Below are positions 1-6,854 of a stretch of 9,363 nt of DNA, piece after piece. Each line of letters starts with the position of its first letter. Position 1 is the stretch's first letter. The position numbers and the translations under genes are program-made. Under the pieces are notes generated by a model, which ran no database searches, was not told the origin of the DNA, and worked only from the letters and a program-made list of their open reading frames with translations. Source of the DNA: Nitrospira defluvii (GTDB taxonomy: Bacteria > Nitrospirota > Nitrospiria > Nitrospirales > Nitrospiraceae); NCBI GenBank assembly GCA_016199015.1, contig JACQHN010000529.1, positions 1 through 9,363 on the forward strand. The letters run 5' to 3'.

Positions 1-75
1 ATGCGCCGCCTGCTGAAGGCACGCGAACTCGGGTTGCCCGAGGGTGATCTCTCGACATTGGAGGGAAGTTCATGA
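1..75 (+). CDS. 3' end of an unidentified gene (partial)
   Basis: The first 75 bases read open in frame 1 and end at TGA (73-75), giving a 24-residue tail, [20 protein letters not shown] then EGSS. The gene begins before the window, so the ATG at position 1 is probably an internal codon. Its stop overlaps the pdhA start as ATGA (72-75), which implies translational coupling and membership of the same operon. The tail is too short to identify. A lipoate-metabolism gene or E3 would suit the context, but nothing in the residues shows it. Confidence 0.6.
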   Translation: MRRLLKARELGLPEGDLSTLEGSS

Positions 76-1046
76 CAGGCCCGGTAACGAGAGAGCAAGG
101 CCATGCATGGCTGCGTCACATGATACGGATTCGCCGTTTCGAGGAGCGGGCGGCGGAACTCTATCAGTTGGGAAAAATTCGGGGGTTTCTCCATCTCTAT
201 ATCGGTGAGGAAGCGGTCGCGGTTGGTTCCATCCCCTTATTCGTACCAGAGGACGCGATCGTCGCCACCTATCGGGAGCATGGCCACGCCTTAGTCCGCG
301 GAACGTCGATGGGCGCACTGATGGCCGAATTGTACGGGAAGGCCAACGGCTGCGCGCGCGGCCGGGGGGGGTCGATGCACTTCTTCGATGCGTCGCGCCG
401 GTTCTTCGGCGGCCTCGCCATCGTCGGCGGCGGATTGCCGGTAGCCGTGGGCCTGGCCCTGGCGGATCAGATGGAGCGGCGCGCCCGTGTCACCGCCTGC
501 TACTTCGGGGACGGCGCCGTGGCGGAAGGCGAGTTTCATGAAGCCTTAAACCTGGCCGCTCTGTGGAAATTGCCGGTGCTGTTTCTCTGTGAGAACAATC
601 TCTATGCGATGGGCACCGCCCTGACCCGGCATCAATCGCAGCCCGATATCGCGGCGAAGGCCCGGTCCTATAACCTTCCCGCGGAGACCGTCGACGGCAT
701 GGATGTGGTCGCAGTCGAGATGGCCACCCGCCGTGCCATCGACTTCGTGCGGCGCGGCGACGGGCCCTATTTCCTGGAATACCGAACCTATCGCTTCCGC
801 GCCCACTCGATGTATGACGCCGAGCTCTATCGCACGAAGGACGAGGTGGCCGAATGGAAACGCCGTGATCCGATCGTCACCCTCGAGCAGACGCTTCGCA
901 CAGCGGGGCTGCTATCCGACGGCGATGTGCAAACAATGGAGTCCGCCATTGCAAGCGAAGTGGAGGAAGCCGTCGCCTTCGCTGAAACAGGCCCCTGGGA
1001 GCCGGTCGAAGATCTGAAGAAGGATGTGTATACCGAAAGATCGTGA
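72..1046 (+). CDS. pdhA: Pyruvate dehydrogenase E1 component, alpha subunit
   Basis: This 324-residue protein is the thiamine-diphosphate-binding half of a heteromeric 2-oxoacid dehydrogenase E1, which decarboxylates pyruvate and passes the acyl group to lipoyl-E2 in the cytoplasm. The diphosphate-binding motif runs from GDG (146-148) to NN (175-176), inside [19 protein letters not shown] and the following strand. Upstream are the family blocks [10 protein letters not shown] (43-52), [11 protein letters not shown] (67-77) and [10 protein letters not shown] (97-106). The loop that is phosphorylated in mitochondrial enzymes is present as [10 protein letters not shown] (245-254). Length is normal for bacterial two-subunit E1 alpha. 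The ATG at 72 is fixed by the 4-base overlap with the preceding stop. pdhB lies downstream across a repeat-bearing spacer. Acetoin or branched-chain 2-oxoacid dehydrogenase E1 alpha is the alternative; substrate cannot be settled by sight. Confidence 0.93.
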   Translation: MTGPVTREQGHAWLRHMIRIRRFEERAAELYQLGKIRGFLHLYIGEEAVAVGSIPLFVPEDAIVATYREHGHALVRGTSMGALMAELYGKANGCARGRGGSMHFFDASRRFFGGLAIVGGGLPVAVGLALADQMERRARVTACYFGDGAVAEGEFHEALNLAALWKLPVLFLCENNLYAMGTALTRHQSQPDIAAKARSYNLPAETVDGMDVVAVEMATRRAIDFVRRGDGPYFLEYRTYRFRAHSMYDAELYRTKDEVAEWKRRDPIVTLEQTLRTAGLLSDGDVQTMESAIASEVEEAVAFAETGPWEPVEDLKKDVYTERS

Positions 1047-1127
1047 AGCGTCATTCCTGAAGCGTCGTTCGCGAGAGAGGGAAGTCGATGAATGAGGAAA
1101 CATCTCATCGACGAGATACGCTTCACG
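1042..1127 (+). repeat. Compound inverted-repeat element in the pdhA-pdhB spacer
   Basis: The arm CGTGAAGCGT (1042-1051), which contains the pdhA stop TGA, is the exact reverse complement of ACGCTTCACG (1118-1127). Nested inside is a second perfect pair, GTCGATGA (1084-1091) and TCATCGAC (1105-1112). TGAAGCGTCATTC (1044-1056) is repeated directly with one mismatch as TGAAGCGTCGTTC (1058-1070). No U-tract follows, so a classical terminator is unlikely. I infer an intergenic dispersed repeat or an mRNA processing/stability element. I recall similar GTGAAGCGT-type spacers in Nitrospira genomes, but this is unchecked. Confidence 0.6.
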
Positions 1128-1155
1128 CGATACGAACTGCGAGCGACATGTTGCC

Positions 1156-2142
1156 ATGACCAAGATCACCTACCGAGAAGCCGTGCGTGCGGGATTGCGC
1201 GAGGCCTTGCAGCGCGACTCGAAAGTGTTTTTGATGGGAGAGGACGTCGGGAAATATGGCGGCACCTATGCGTGCAGCAACGGGTTTCTCGATGAGTTCG
1301 GCCCGGAACGCATTCGCGATACGCCGCTTTCTGAAAGCACATTCGTCGGCGCAGGGATCGGCGCGGCGCTGGGTGGACTGCGTCCGATCGTGGAAGTCAT
1401 GACCGTCAATTTCAGCTTATTGGCGCTGGATCAAATCCTGAATAATGCAGCGACCCTCCGGCACATGTCGGGCGGGCAGTTCAGCATCCCCCTGGTGGTT
1501 CGCATGGCGACCGGCGCCGGTCGCCAGGTGGCGGCCCAACATTCCCATAGTCTCGAGGGTTGGTACGCCCACATCCCGGGAATCACGGTCGTGACGCCCG
1601 CAACCGTGACCGATGCGCGGGGTATGCTGCTCACAGCGTTGAAGAACCCAGACCCCGTTTTTATTTTTGAACATGCCTACCTGTACTCCATGGAAGGGGA
1701 ATTGGAGGACGGACCTCCGGCCGTCGATCTGTCCCGCGCCGTGGTTCGCCGGCCCGGGAAGGATGTGAGCCTCATCACCTTCGGGGGCAACCTCTGGAAA
1801 ACCCTGGCGGCGGCCACGCGTCTCGCTCAAGACGGCATCGATGCAGAGGTCGTGGATCTGCGCGTGTTACGCCCGCTCGATATCGACACCGTCCTCGCGT
1901 CCGTGCGAACCACCCATCGCGCAGTCGTGATCGATGAAGCCTGGCGCACGGGGAGTTTTGCCGCGGAAGTGTCGGCTCGTATTATGGAAGGAGCCTTTTA
2001 CGATTTGGATGCCCCGGTCGCGCGGGTCTGCAGCGAAGAAGTCCCGATTCCTTATCCCAAACATCTGGAGGATGCCGCGCTGCCGAGCGTTGAGGCGGTT
2101 CTGCAGACAGCACGTGATCTGTGTCCGCGAAGTAAAAAGTAA
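1156..2142 (+). CDS. pdhB: Pyruvate dehydrogenase E1 component, beta subunit
   Basis: This 328-residue protein is the second subunit of the E1 heterotetramer. The N-terminal pyrimidine-binding domain carries [10 protein letters not shown] (27-36), whose glutamate at 29 is at the position expected to activate the thiamine aminopyrimidine, followed by RDTPLSE (54-60) and [15 protein letters not shown] (128-142). The C-terminal transketolase domain shows DLRVLRPLD (234-242), [12 protein letters not shown] (257-268) and the end block [10 protein letters not shown] (297-306). Length is normal. The ATG at 1156 gives a start that matches the family ([10 protein letters not shown]), although the preceding sequence has no clear Shine-Dalgarno site. 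The last residues SKK and the stop are encoded by the first arm of the following inverted repeat. The same substrate caveat applies as for E1 alpha. Confidence 0.93.
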   Translation: MTKITYREAVRAGLREALQRDSKVFLMGEDVGKYGGTYACSNGFLDEFGPERIRDTPLSESTFVGAGIGAALGGLRPIVEVMTVNFSLLALDQILNNAATLRHMSGGQFSIPLVVRMATGAGRQVAAQHSHSLEGWYAHIPGITVVTPATVTDARGMLLTALKNPDPVFIFEHAYLYSMEGELEDGPPAVDLSRAVVRRPGKDVSLITFGGNLWKTLAAATRLAQDGIDAEVVDLRVLRPLDIDTVLASVRTTHRAVVIDEAWRTGSFAAEVSARIMEGAFYDLDAPVARVCSEEVPIPYPKHLEDAALPSVEAVLQTARDLCPRSKK

Positions 2143-2202
2143 TGTGCAAAGGTAACAGTGGTCAGAACGATTCCCGTCCTGTTGCACTTTGGACTTTTTA
2201 CT
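2131..2202 (+). repeat. Inverted-repeat element overlapping the pdhB stop
   Basis: AGTAAAAAGT (2131-2140) is the exact reverse complement of ACTTTTTACT (2193-2202). Inside it, GTGCAA (2144-2149) pairs with TTGCAC (2182-2187), and AACAG (2154-2158) pairs with the overlapping CTGTT (2179-2183) as an alternative. The result is a long imperfect hairpin running from the last codons of pdhB through most of the 89-base spacer before pdhC. The T-run near the 3' arm could act as a weak terminator or attenuator, but pdhC needs read-through to be expressed with E1. An mRNA-stability or dispersed intergenic repeat is equally possible. Confidence 0.6.
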
Positions 2203-2231
2203 TTTACCTGTTGCCTTCCTACCGGTGACCA

Positions 2232-3395
2232 ATGGCTGACTTTGTGATGCCCACATTGGGCGCGGACATGACCGAAGGTACCCTGGTGCAATGGAAGAAG
2301 CAGGCAGGGGATCGTGTGACGAAGGGCGAGATCATCGCGGAAGTGGATACGGAGAAGGCGGCCATCGAGGTCGAATCCCATACCACAGGAACCATTGAAC
2401 GCTTGCTCACGCAGCCGGGCGACAAGGTGCCGGTCGGCACCGTCATGGCCGTCATTCGCGAGGACGGTCAACCCACAACCGCTCCGATACACGAAGCTGC
2501 ACGCCGGGCAGCCGTCACGACTCCGGTGCACCGCGTGGAGGTGGCCCCCGTTTCGCCGCCCCAGACCGGCCGGTTGCGCATTTCTCCCGCAGCCAGGAAA
2601 TTGGCCGCCGAGCGAGGCCTCGACCCGGCTCACCTGCAGGGCACTGGTCCGGACGGGGCCATCACCTTGGAAGATATTGAGCGAGCCGGCGCTATCACAG
2701 AAGTTACGAAACCGGGAGGGGTCGCCGACCGTCAGGCGCGCATGCGGCAGACCATTGCCGCCGCCATGGCACGGTCCAAACGCGAGATTCCCCATTATTA
2801 CCTCAGCACCACGATTGACATGGGACGGGCGGTGACCTGGTTGAAGCAAGCGAATGAAGCGCGTCCGATGACAGAGCGCCTGCTCTATGGGGTGCTCCTC
2901 ATCAAGGCAGTCGCACTTGCACTTCGTCGGGTTCCTGAGTTCAATGCGCTGTGGAAGGACGGTGCGGCGGTGCGAAGCGAGGGTATTCATATCGGCGCGG
3001 CCATTTCCCTCCGTCAAGGCGGACTGGTTGCGCCTGCCTTGCACGACGCCGACCAACTCAGCCTCAGCGACCTGATGAAAACTTTTCAAGACCTGGTGAA
3101 GCGGGCGCGTGCCGGCTCTTTGCGCAGTTCCGAAATGTCAGACCCGACAATCACCGTCACCAGCCTCGGAGAGCAAGGGGTGGAAATCGTATTCGGAGTG
3201 ATTTATCCTCCCCAGGTCGCCCTGGTCGGATTCGGCAAACTGGTCGAACGTCCCTGGGTGACGAATGGCCAGGTCGTCCCACGGCCGGTCGTCATGGTCT
3301 CCCTCTCAGCCGACCATCGTGCCAGTGATGGTCATCGTGGGGGAGTGTTTCTAGCCGAAATTGATCGCCTGTTGCAGGAGCCCCATATACTATGA
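2232..3395 (+). CDS. pdhC: Pyruvate dehydrogenase E2, dihydrolipoamide acetyltransferase
   Basis: This 387-residue protein is the core acyltransferase that moves the acetyl group from lipoyl-lysine to CoA. Domains in order are one lipoyl domain (about 1-76) with the lipoylation motif DTEKA and lysine 42; a Pro/Ala-containing linker (about 80-114); a peripheral-subunit-binding domain (about 116-150, [16 protein letters not shown] then [14 protein letters not shown]); and the catalytic domain (about 165-387). The catalytic signature is [11 protein letters not shown] (357-367), which keeps His362 and Asp366. The usual hydrophobic residues of the DHRxxDG motif are replaced by Ala-Ser, and HRGG follows. 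A single lipoyl domain is typical of short bacterial E2s. No strong Shine-Dalgarno site is visible before the ATG. The stop overlaps the next start as ATGA (3392-3395). Acetoin dehydrogenase E2 is the alternative. Confidence 0.92.
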   Translation: MADFVMPTLGADMTEGTLVQWKKQAGDRVTKGEIIAEVDTEKAAIEVESHTTGTIERLLTQPGDKVPVGTVMAVIREDGQPTTAPIHEAARRAAVTTPVHRVEVAPVSPPQTGRLRISPAARKLAAERGLDPAHLQGTGPDGAITLEDIERAGAITEVTKPGGVADRQARMRQTIAAAMARSKREIPHYYLSTTIDMGRAVTWLKQANEARPMTERLLYGVLLIKAVALALRRVPEFNALWKDGAAVRSEGIHIGAAISLRQGGLVAPALHDADQLSLSDLMKTFQDLVKRARAGSLRSSEMSDPTITVTSLGEQGVEIVFGVIYPPQVALVGFGKLVERPWVTNGQVVPRPVVMVSLSADHRASDGHRGGVFLAEIDRLLQEPHIL

Positions 3396-3649
3396 GCAAT
3401 ACAGAGGCTCTGAATAACACTCGGAATCTGGTCCTCCGCTTGCTGAATGACATCGCTCCCGAGGCAGATCTGACCTCGCTTCGGCCGGACCTCAGTTTTC
3501 GCGATCAACTCGATCTCGACTCCATGGATTTCCTCAACTTCGTCGTGGCATTGCACAAGGAATTCCAGATTGAGATCCCGGAGTCCGACTATCCCCAATA
3601 TATGACCTTGAACGGTTGCCTCGCCCAACTCTCCGCCCCACGATCATGA
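3392..3649 (+). CDS. Acyl carrier protein
   Basis: This is an 85-residue acidic helical protein with the phosphopantetheine attachment motif DLDSMDF (41-47), serine 44 being the predicted modified residue, and a typical hydrophobic helix II ([12 protein letters not shown], 47-58) followed by IEIPESDY. Length suits a stand-alone ACP. It starts inside the pdhC stop and its own stop overlaps the next gene (ATGA at 3646-3649), so it is tightly coupled to the E2 gene. No ketosynthase or other fatty-acid gene flanks it, so it is probably a specialised ACP rather than the housekeeping AcpP. A role in carrying octanoate for lipoylation of the neighbouring E2 is attractive but inferred only from position. 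Confidence 0.88.
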   Translation: MSNTEALNNTRNLVLRLLNDIAPEADLTSLRPDLSFRDQLDLDSMDFLNFVVALHKEFQIEIPESDYPQYMTLNGCLAQLSAPRS

Positions 3650-4326
3650 CACTGGCACGATCGCCGCAGGCCCACTCCTGTATCTTAAAAGTTCTCGTCG
3701 GATCACATGCCCACGGTCTGGCCGGCCCCGAGAGCGACAAAGATTTTCGCAGCGTCTTCGTGATACCCACCGTCGAGATGTTTCGTGTCGGCTTCAAATA
3801 CCAAGGCACGAGGATGATGAAGGAGGAAGAAGACGAGACCTCCTGGGAAGTCGGTCACTTTCTCCAGTTGACGCTCCAGGGGCATCCCTTGGTACTGGAA
3901 ACGCTGGTCGCCCCGGTGGTGACGATGGATGACTGGGGGGCGGAGCTCCGACAACTCTTCCCGCAACTGTGGTCCGCCCGGAACGCGTATGATTCATTCA
4001 TGAATTATTGCGAGAACCAGCGCAAGAAAATGCTGGAGAAGAAAGATGGCCGGCCGGCCAAATACGCAGCGACGTACCTACGGGTCTTGTTCAATCTCTG
4101 CGAACTGTTGGAACGGGGGACCTTTAACGTCAGGATCGCGGACACGCCCATCGGTGACACGGTGCGCAGGATCAAAGACGGTGACTATCGTGTCGGCGAG
4201 GTGATCGACTTCGGAGAATATTGGGCGCACGAAGCAACTCGTCGACTGACAGCCTGCTCACAACAAGCCCGCCCCGATCTGGCCGATGCGTTCTTGATTA
4301 AGCTCCGTAAGGCGTGTTTGAGCTAA
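3646..4326 (+). CDS. Predicted nucleotidyltransferase (polymerase-beta fold, YcgL/PF10127-like)
   Basis: This 226-residue protein has the minimal nucleotidyltransferase signature GSHAHGLAGPESDKDFR (19-35): the GS pair at 19-20 and two metal-binding aspartates at 31 and 33. The block GHFLQLTLQGHPLVLETL (70-87) matches the lal.gnP..lE.L region I associate with this family. The C-terminal half is helical (KYAATYLRVLFNLCELLERG, 139-158), as expected of the accessory helical part. The ATG at 3646 is preferred over a TTG at 3616 because it forms the ATGA overlap with the ACP stop and gives a natural N-terminus. Biochemical substrates are unknown; some relatives are discussed as RNA-repair-associated. 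Why it is in a pyruvate dehydrogenase operon is not evident. Confidence 0.8.
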   Translation: MTLARSPQAHSCILKVLVGSHAHGLAGPESDKDFRSVFVIPTVEMFRVGFKYQGTRMMKEEEDETSWEVGHFLQLTLQGHPLVLETLVAPVVTMDDWGAELRQLFPQLWSARNAYDSFMNYCENQRKKMLEKKDGRPAKYAATYLRVLFNLCELLERGTFNVRIADTPIGDTVRRIKDGDYRVGEVIDFGEYWAHEATRRLTACSQQARPDLADAFLIKLRKACLS

Positions 4327-4337
4327 CCCACCGAGTC

Positions 4338-4355
4338 TCGCTGCCCGATCAGCGA
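4338..4355 (+). terminator. Weak hairpin just after the nucleotidyltransferase gene
   Basis: TCGCTG (4338-4343) and CAGCGA (4350-4355) are perfect reverse complements around a 6-base loop, 12 bases after the stop codon. No U-tract follows, so it is at most a weak or factor-assisted terminator of the pdh operon. It is listed because this is where the operon appears to end. Confidence 0.25.
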
Positions 4356-4927
4356 AGCCAGCGTAATCGAGAATATGTAACCCGCTTCCGTGTGGAGACC
4401 AGACCTGCCGACCGAGCGAGACCCATCCGAACACCCCGGCGGGTTACCCACGCCTGGATGTCCCGCGCCTCCCATTCCTCAGGCTCCACCTTGAAGCCGT
4501 GCCTCTTACTGGCACCGAGATGGAAGCGCGCCCCTTCGGAACTGATCCCGAAACCGCCACAGGCGCGACCCCCGAAACCCACCTACGCGGCACGGAAGCG
4601 GGGACTTTGAACTTATCCTGGCTCCACCTCCCTTCATCTACAAACTAAGCATGCCGCGATTGAAATCAATGAGGTAATTGGCAACATTGCCGCGAGCTGG
4701 CCCTGTCCCGTATCGCCCCAGCAGAGGATCACCCGCCCAAGGCTCCGCTCGTCCTTTGGTCCTAAATGAGTGAACTTTCGCGCCTCTCAGTGGAATGCCT
4801 GTGAAAATCCGCCCTGGCATCCAGCCTGCAATAAGTCCAAGACGTTGTCCATCATCGCTGAAACACAGACACCTGAAGAAGGTCCTGATGAAGGGACACA
4901 ACGACTCGTACATCAATTACAGCCTAG

Positions 4928-4933
4928 AGGAGG
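4928..4933 (+). promoter_or_regulatory. Shine-Dalgarno site that sets the Hsp20 start
   Basis: AGGAGG at 4928-4933 lies 7 bases before the ATG at 4941 but only 1 base before the ATG at 4935. The second ATG is therefore the likely start, and the open frame reaching back to 4770 is not part of the protein. Confidence 0.75.
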
Positions 4934-4940
4934 AATGACC

Positions 4941-5414
4941 ATGAGTGGCCTTACCCGTTGGGAACCGTTTCGCACACAGTGGAATCCGTGGAGAGAGCTG
5001 GAAGATGTAGAAAAACGCCTCTCTGCGCTCTGGGGTCGTTCACCGGCCAAGGCGGAGGGTCAGAAGGAAGCCATCTCGGTTGCCGAATGGTCTCCCTTGG
5101 TCGACATTACCGAAGACGAGAAGGAGTATCTGATCAAGGCCGAACTGCCGGAGGTCAAAAAAGAGGACGTCAAGCTCACCGTCCAGGACAATGTCTTGTC
5201 GATTTCAGGCGAGCGGAAATACGAGAAGGAAGAAAAGGAGAGAAAATACCACCGCGTAGAACGGGCCTATGGCAGCTTTCTGCGCAGCTTCACGCTGCCG
5301 GAAGATGCCGACGGCAGCAAGGTGGGTGCGGAGTATAAAGACGGCATCCTCAAGGTGCATTTGCCGAAATCGGAGAAGGCGAAACCGAAATCAATCGAGG
5401 TGAAGGTGTCCTGA
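4941..5414 (+). CDS. Hsp20 / alpha-crystallin family small heat-shock protein
   Basis: This 157-residue protein is an ATP-independent chaperone that holds unfolding proteins, normally as oligomers in the cytoplasm. A short N-terminal arm with W/F-P motifs (RWEPFRTQWNPW, 6-17) precedes the alpha-crystallin domain (about 48-143), which begins at EWSPLVDITEDEKEY and includes AELPEVKKEDVKL (67-79), NVLSISGERK (84-93) and the conserved end AEYKDGILKVHLPK (130-143). The C-terminal tail has the I-x-V oligomerisation motif IEV (152-154). The start at 4941 is chosen from the Shine-Dalgarno spacing. It is the first gene of block 2 and is followed after 16 bases by a small membrane peptide. No heat-shock promoter or CIRCE element is visible upstream. 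Confidence 0.93.
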   Translation: MSGLTRWEPFRTQWNPWRELEDVEKRLSALWGRSPAKAEGQKEAISVAEWSPLVDITEDEKEYLIKAELPEVKKEDVKLTVQDNVLSISGERKYEKEEKERKYHRVERAYGSFLRSFTLPEDADGSKVGAEYKDGILKVHLPKSEKAKPKSIEVKVS

Positions 5415-5430
5415 GCGAAAGGAGTACGCC

Positions 5431-5580
5431 ATGTTCCGGCATCCACGATATTTGGACATCCCCTGGGAAATCCATTGGCGCCCGGAGACCTCATCTCATC
5501 ATCACTGGTGGCTGATACTTCTCATGATCGGGGTGGCGCTGCTTTTGATCGGGGTGGGTGTAACCAGCGGACTGTTCTAG
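5431..5580 (+). CDS. Small single-pass membrane peptide (49 residues)
   Basis: An ATG at 5431 preceded by AAAGGAG (5418-5424, 6-base spacing) opens 49 codons ending at TAG (5578-5580). The N-terminal half is polar and aromatic (MFRHPRYLDIPWEIHW, then SSHHHWW at 21-27). Residues about 28-44 form one strongly hydrophobic glycine-containing segment (LILLMIGVALLLIGVGV), ending TSGLF, so an N-in or N-out single-helix topology is expected. No family is recognised. It sits between the Hsp20 and phosphoribosyltransferase genes with tight spacing upstream. The good ribosome site and the coherent membrane segment argue it is real. It could act as a membrane anchor or stress-induced small protein, but no function can be assigned. 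Confidence 0.7.
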   Translation: MFRHPRYLDIPWEIHWRPETSSHHHWWLILLMIGVALLLIGVGVTSGLF

Positions 5581-5589
5581 CCATGTGTC

Positions 5590-5618
5590 CATCGCCTGTT
5601 GCGACATACGAGGCGATG
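5590..5618 (+). repeat. Hairpin between the membrane peptide and phosphoribosyltransferase genes
   Basis: CATCGCCT (5590-5597) and AGGCGATG (5611-5618) are exact reverse complements around a 13-base loop. There is no U-tract, and the hairpin ends 16 bases before the next start codon, so an intercistronic stability or translation-modulating element is more likely than a terminator. Confidence 0.4.
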
Positions 5619-5634
5619 AGCGGGGTGCGATTGT

Positions 5635-6348
5635 ATGTTCAAGAACCGTGAAGAGGCGGGCGAACTCCTCGCGCAGAAACTCACGGCGTTTCGGGACGAT
5701 CCTCACGCCATCCTTCTCGCGCTTCCACGCGGCGGAGTCGTGGTGGCCTATCAATTGAGTTTGGCCCTGCACCTGCCGCTCGACGTGCTGATCACCCGCA
5801 AAATCGGCGCGCCGGAGAATCCGGAATACGCGCTGGGTGCAGTCAGTGAGACCGGGGCTGTCTACTGGAATCGCGAGGCCCTCTTAGGCCTGTCGCTCTC
5901 GGATCGGGATCTTAAGTCCGCCGTTCGCGTACAGGAGAAAGAAGTCGCCAGGCGTGTGGCTCTGTACCGGCAAGGACGATCGTTTCCCGATCTGACGGAT
6001 CGAACGGTGATTCTCGTGGATGATGGCCTGGCGACCGGTGCGACGTTCTTTGCCTCGGTGGCGACCGCCCGCCAGGGAAACCCGCGTCGCGTGATCGGAG
6101 CCCTCCCGGTCGGTCCACGGACGACCGTGCAGGAGGCTCGGAGCCTAGTCGACCAATTGATTGTGCTGAGGGTGCCGGAACCATTCTATGCCGTCGGTAA
6201 TTTCTACCGGGACTTCGAACAGGTCGAAGACCGGGAGGTGTTGCAATACCTCAACTTGGCCGAAGAAGCGTTCCTGACCAAAAAGCAACCATCGCTGAAC
6301 CAGCCGCAGACCGGCGGAACCGACACAGAAAGGGAAGTGTCCCAATGA
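5635..6348 (+). CDS. Phosphoribosyltransferase-domain protein (PRTase type I)
   Basis: This 237-residue cytoplasmic protein has the PRPP-binding loop VILVDDGLATGAT (125-137) and the second conserved block LALPRGGVVVAYQLSLAL (28-45), followed by PLDVLITRKIGAPENPEYALGAV (48-70). This arrangement matches the stand-alone predicted phosphoribosyltransferases often found beside heat-shock and universal-stress genes, not a named purine or pyrimidine salvage enzyme; the nucleobase substrate, if any, is unknown. The last 25 residues are polar and probably disordered. The ATG at 5635 has only a G-rich weak ribosome site (GCGGGGTG) nearby. The stop overlaps the next start as ATGA (6345-6348), coupling it to the zinc-ribbon gene. 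Confidence 0.85.
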   Translation: MFKNREEAGELLAQKLTAFRDDPHAILLALPRGGVVVAYQLSLALHLPLDVLITRKIGAPENPEYALGAVSETGAVYWNREALLGLSLSDRDLKSAVRVQEKEVARRVALYRQGRSFPDLTDRTVILVDDGLATGATFFASVATARQGNPRRVIGALPVGPRTTVQEARSLVDQLIVLRVPEPFYAVGNFYRDFEQVEDREVLQYLNLAEEAFLTKKQPSLNQPQTGGTDTEREVSQ

Positions 6349-6839
6349 GCAAACAAACAGAGGGCGGCCACGGCGCGCGCCATGACCGATTCGTCCAAGA
6401 ATATCAACACGACTCCTACAAGATGCCGGGCAAACTGAAGGAGCCCACGGTCTGCAAAACATGCGGCGCCCTCTACCATAAGGGTCGCTGGACATGGGGA
6501 GCCAAACCAGCAGGGGCCGATGAGATCGTCTGCCCGGCTTGTCTGCGCATCCAGGACAAATACCCCAAGGGGCTCGTGACCTTGAAAGGATCCTACAAAG
6601 ACGAACATCGCGATCAGGTGATGGGTGTGATCCACAATACCGAGACAAAGGAAAAACAGGAGCACCCGCTGGCCCGGATTATGACGATTGAGGACCAGCC
6701 GGAGGGGCTTGTCGTCTCCACCACCGATACCCACTTGTCTCGACGCATCGGTGAAGCACTGAAACATGCCCACCACGGCGAGTTGGCGCTCCACTATGAG
6801 AAGGGTGAGGAGTTTGTCCGTGTCACCTGGACCAGCTAG
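6345..6839 (+). CDS. BCAM0308-type zinc-ribbon protein
   Basis: This is a 164-residue predicted cytoplasmic protein. An N-terminal RHDRF (12-16) and HDSYKMPGKLKEP segment precedes a four-cysteine zinc ribbon, CKTC (37-40) and CPAC (63-66), with GALYHKGRWTW between them and the block RIQDKYPKGLVTLKG (68-82) after it. The C-terminal half (about 108-163) is alpha/beta and ends in RVTWTS. This pattern matches what I recall as the BCAM0308 family, named from a Burkholderia cenocepacia gene in a low-oxygen-activated stress locus; its ribbon resembles the NMD3 N-terminus. RNA or ribosome binding is a guess from the ribbon. It is coupled to the phosphoribosyltransferase gene by a 4-base overlap. Confidence 0.75.
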   Translation: MSKQTEGGHGARHDRFVQEYQHDSYKMPGKLKEPTVCKTCGALYHKGRWTWGAKPAGADEIVCPACLRIQDKYPKGLVTLKGSYKDEHRDQVMGVIHNTETKEKQEHPLARIMTIEDQPEGLVVSTTDTHLSRRIGEALKHAHHGELALHYEKGEEFVRVTWTS

Positions 6840-6854
6840 AAGGAGGGTTGGGTT

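Larger units (their letters stand above)
4327..4940. other. Gene-poor spacer of about 615 bases
   Basis: No reading frame here has a recognisable domain, a good ribosome site or neighbour support. Minus-strand frames of 77 codons (4349-4582) and 92 codons (4638-4916), and a plus-strand frame of 98 codons (4314-4610), are open but have no family features I recognise. I could not find convincing -35/-10 boxes, a CIRCE operator (TTAGCACTC palindrome) or a sigma-32 site ahead of the Hsp20 gene, although the promoter of block 2 should lie here. The stretch may hold a long 5' leader or a decayed gene. Confidence 0.5.

Noticed and set aside
2181..2205. The pdhB-pdhC palindrome as a true intrinsic terminator
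   Set aside because: The T-run is within the stem rather than a tail after a GC-rich hairpin, and E2 would be cut off from E1 expression.
2052..3089. Minus-strand open frame of 345 codons opposite pdhB and pdhC
   Set aside because: It lies antisense to two clearly identified genes, has no recognisable domain and crosses the palindrome spacer. High-GC coding DNA often leaves long open frames on the other strand.
3616..3645. TTG start for the nucleotidyltransferase
   Set aside because: It lies within the ACP coding region; the ATG at 3646 forms the same 4-base overlap seen at other junctions of the operon.
4638..4916. Minus-strand frame of 92 codons as a possible gene or transposase remnant
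   Set aside because: The translated end looks protein-like in places, but I recognise no family, see no terminal repeats and cannot support a call.
4770..4940. N-terminal extension of the Hsp20 frame
   Set aside because: The extension has no domain features and the Shine-Dalgarno site points to the ATG at 4941.
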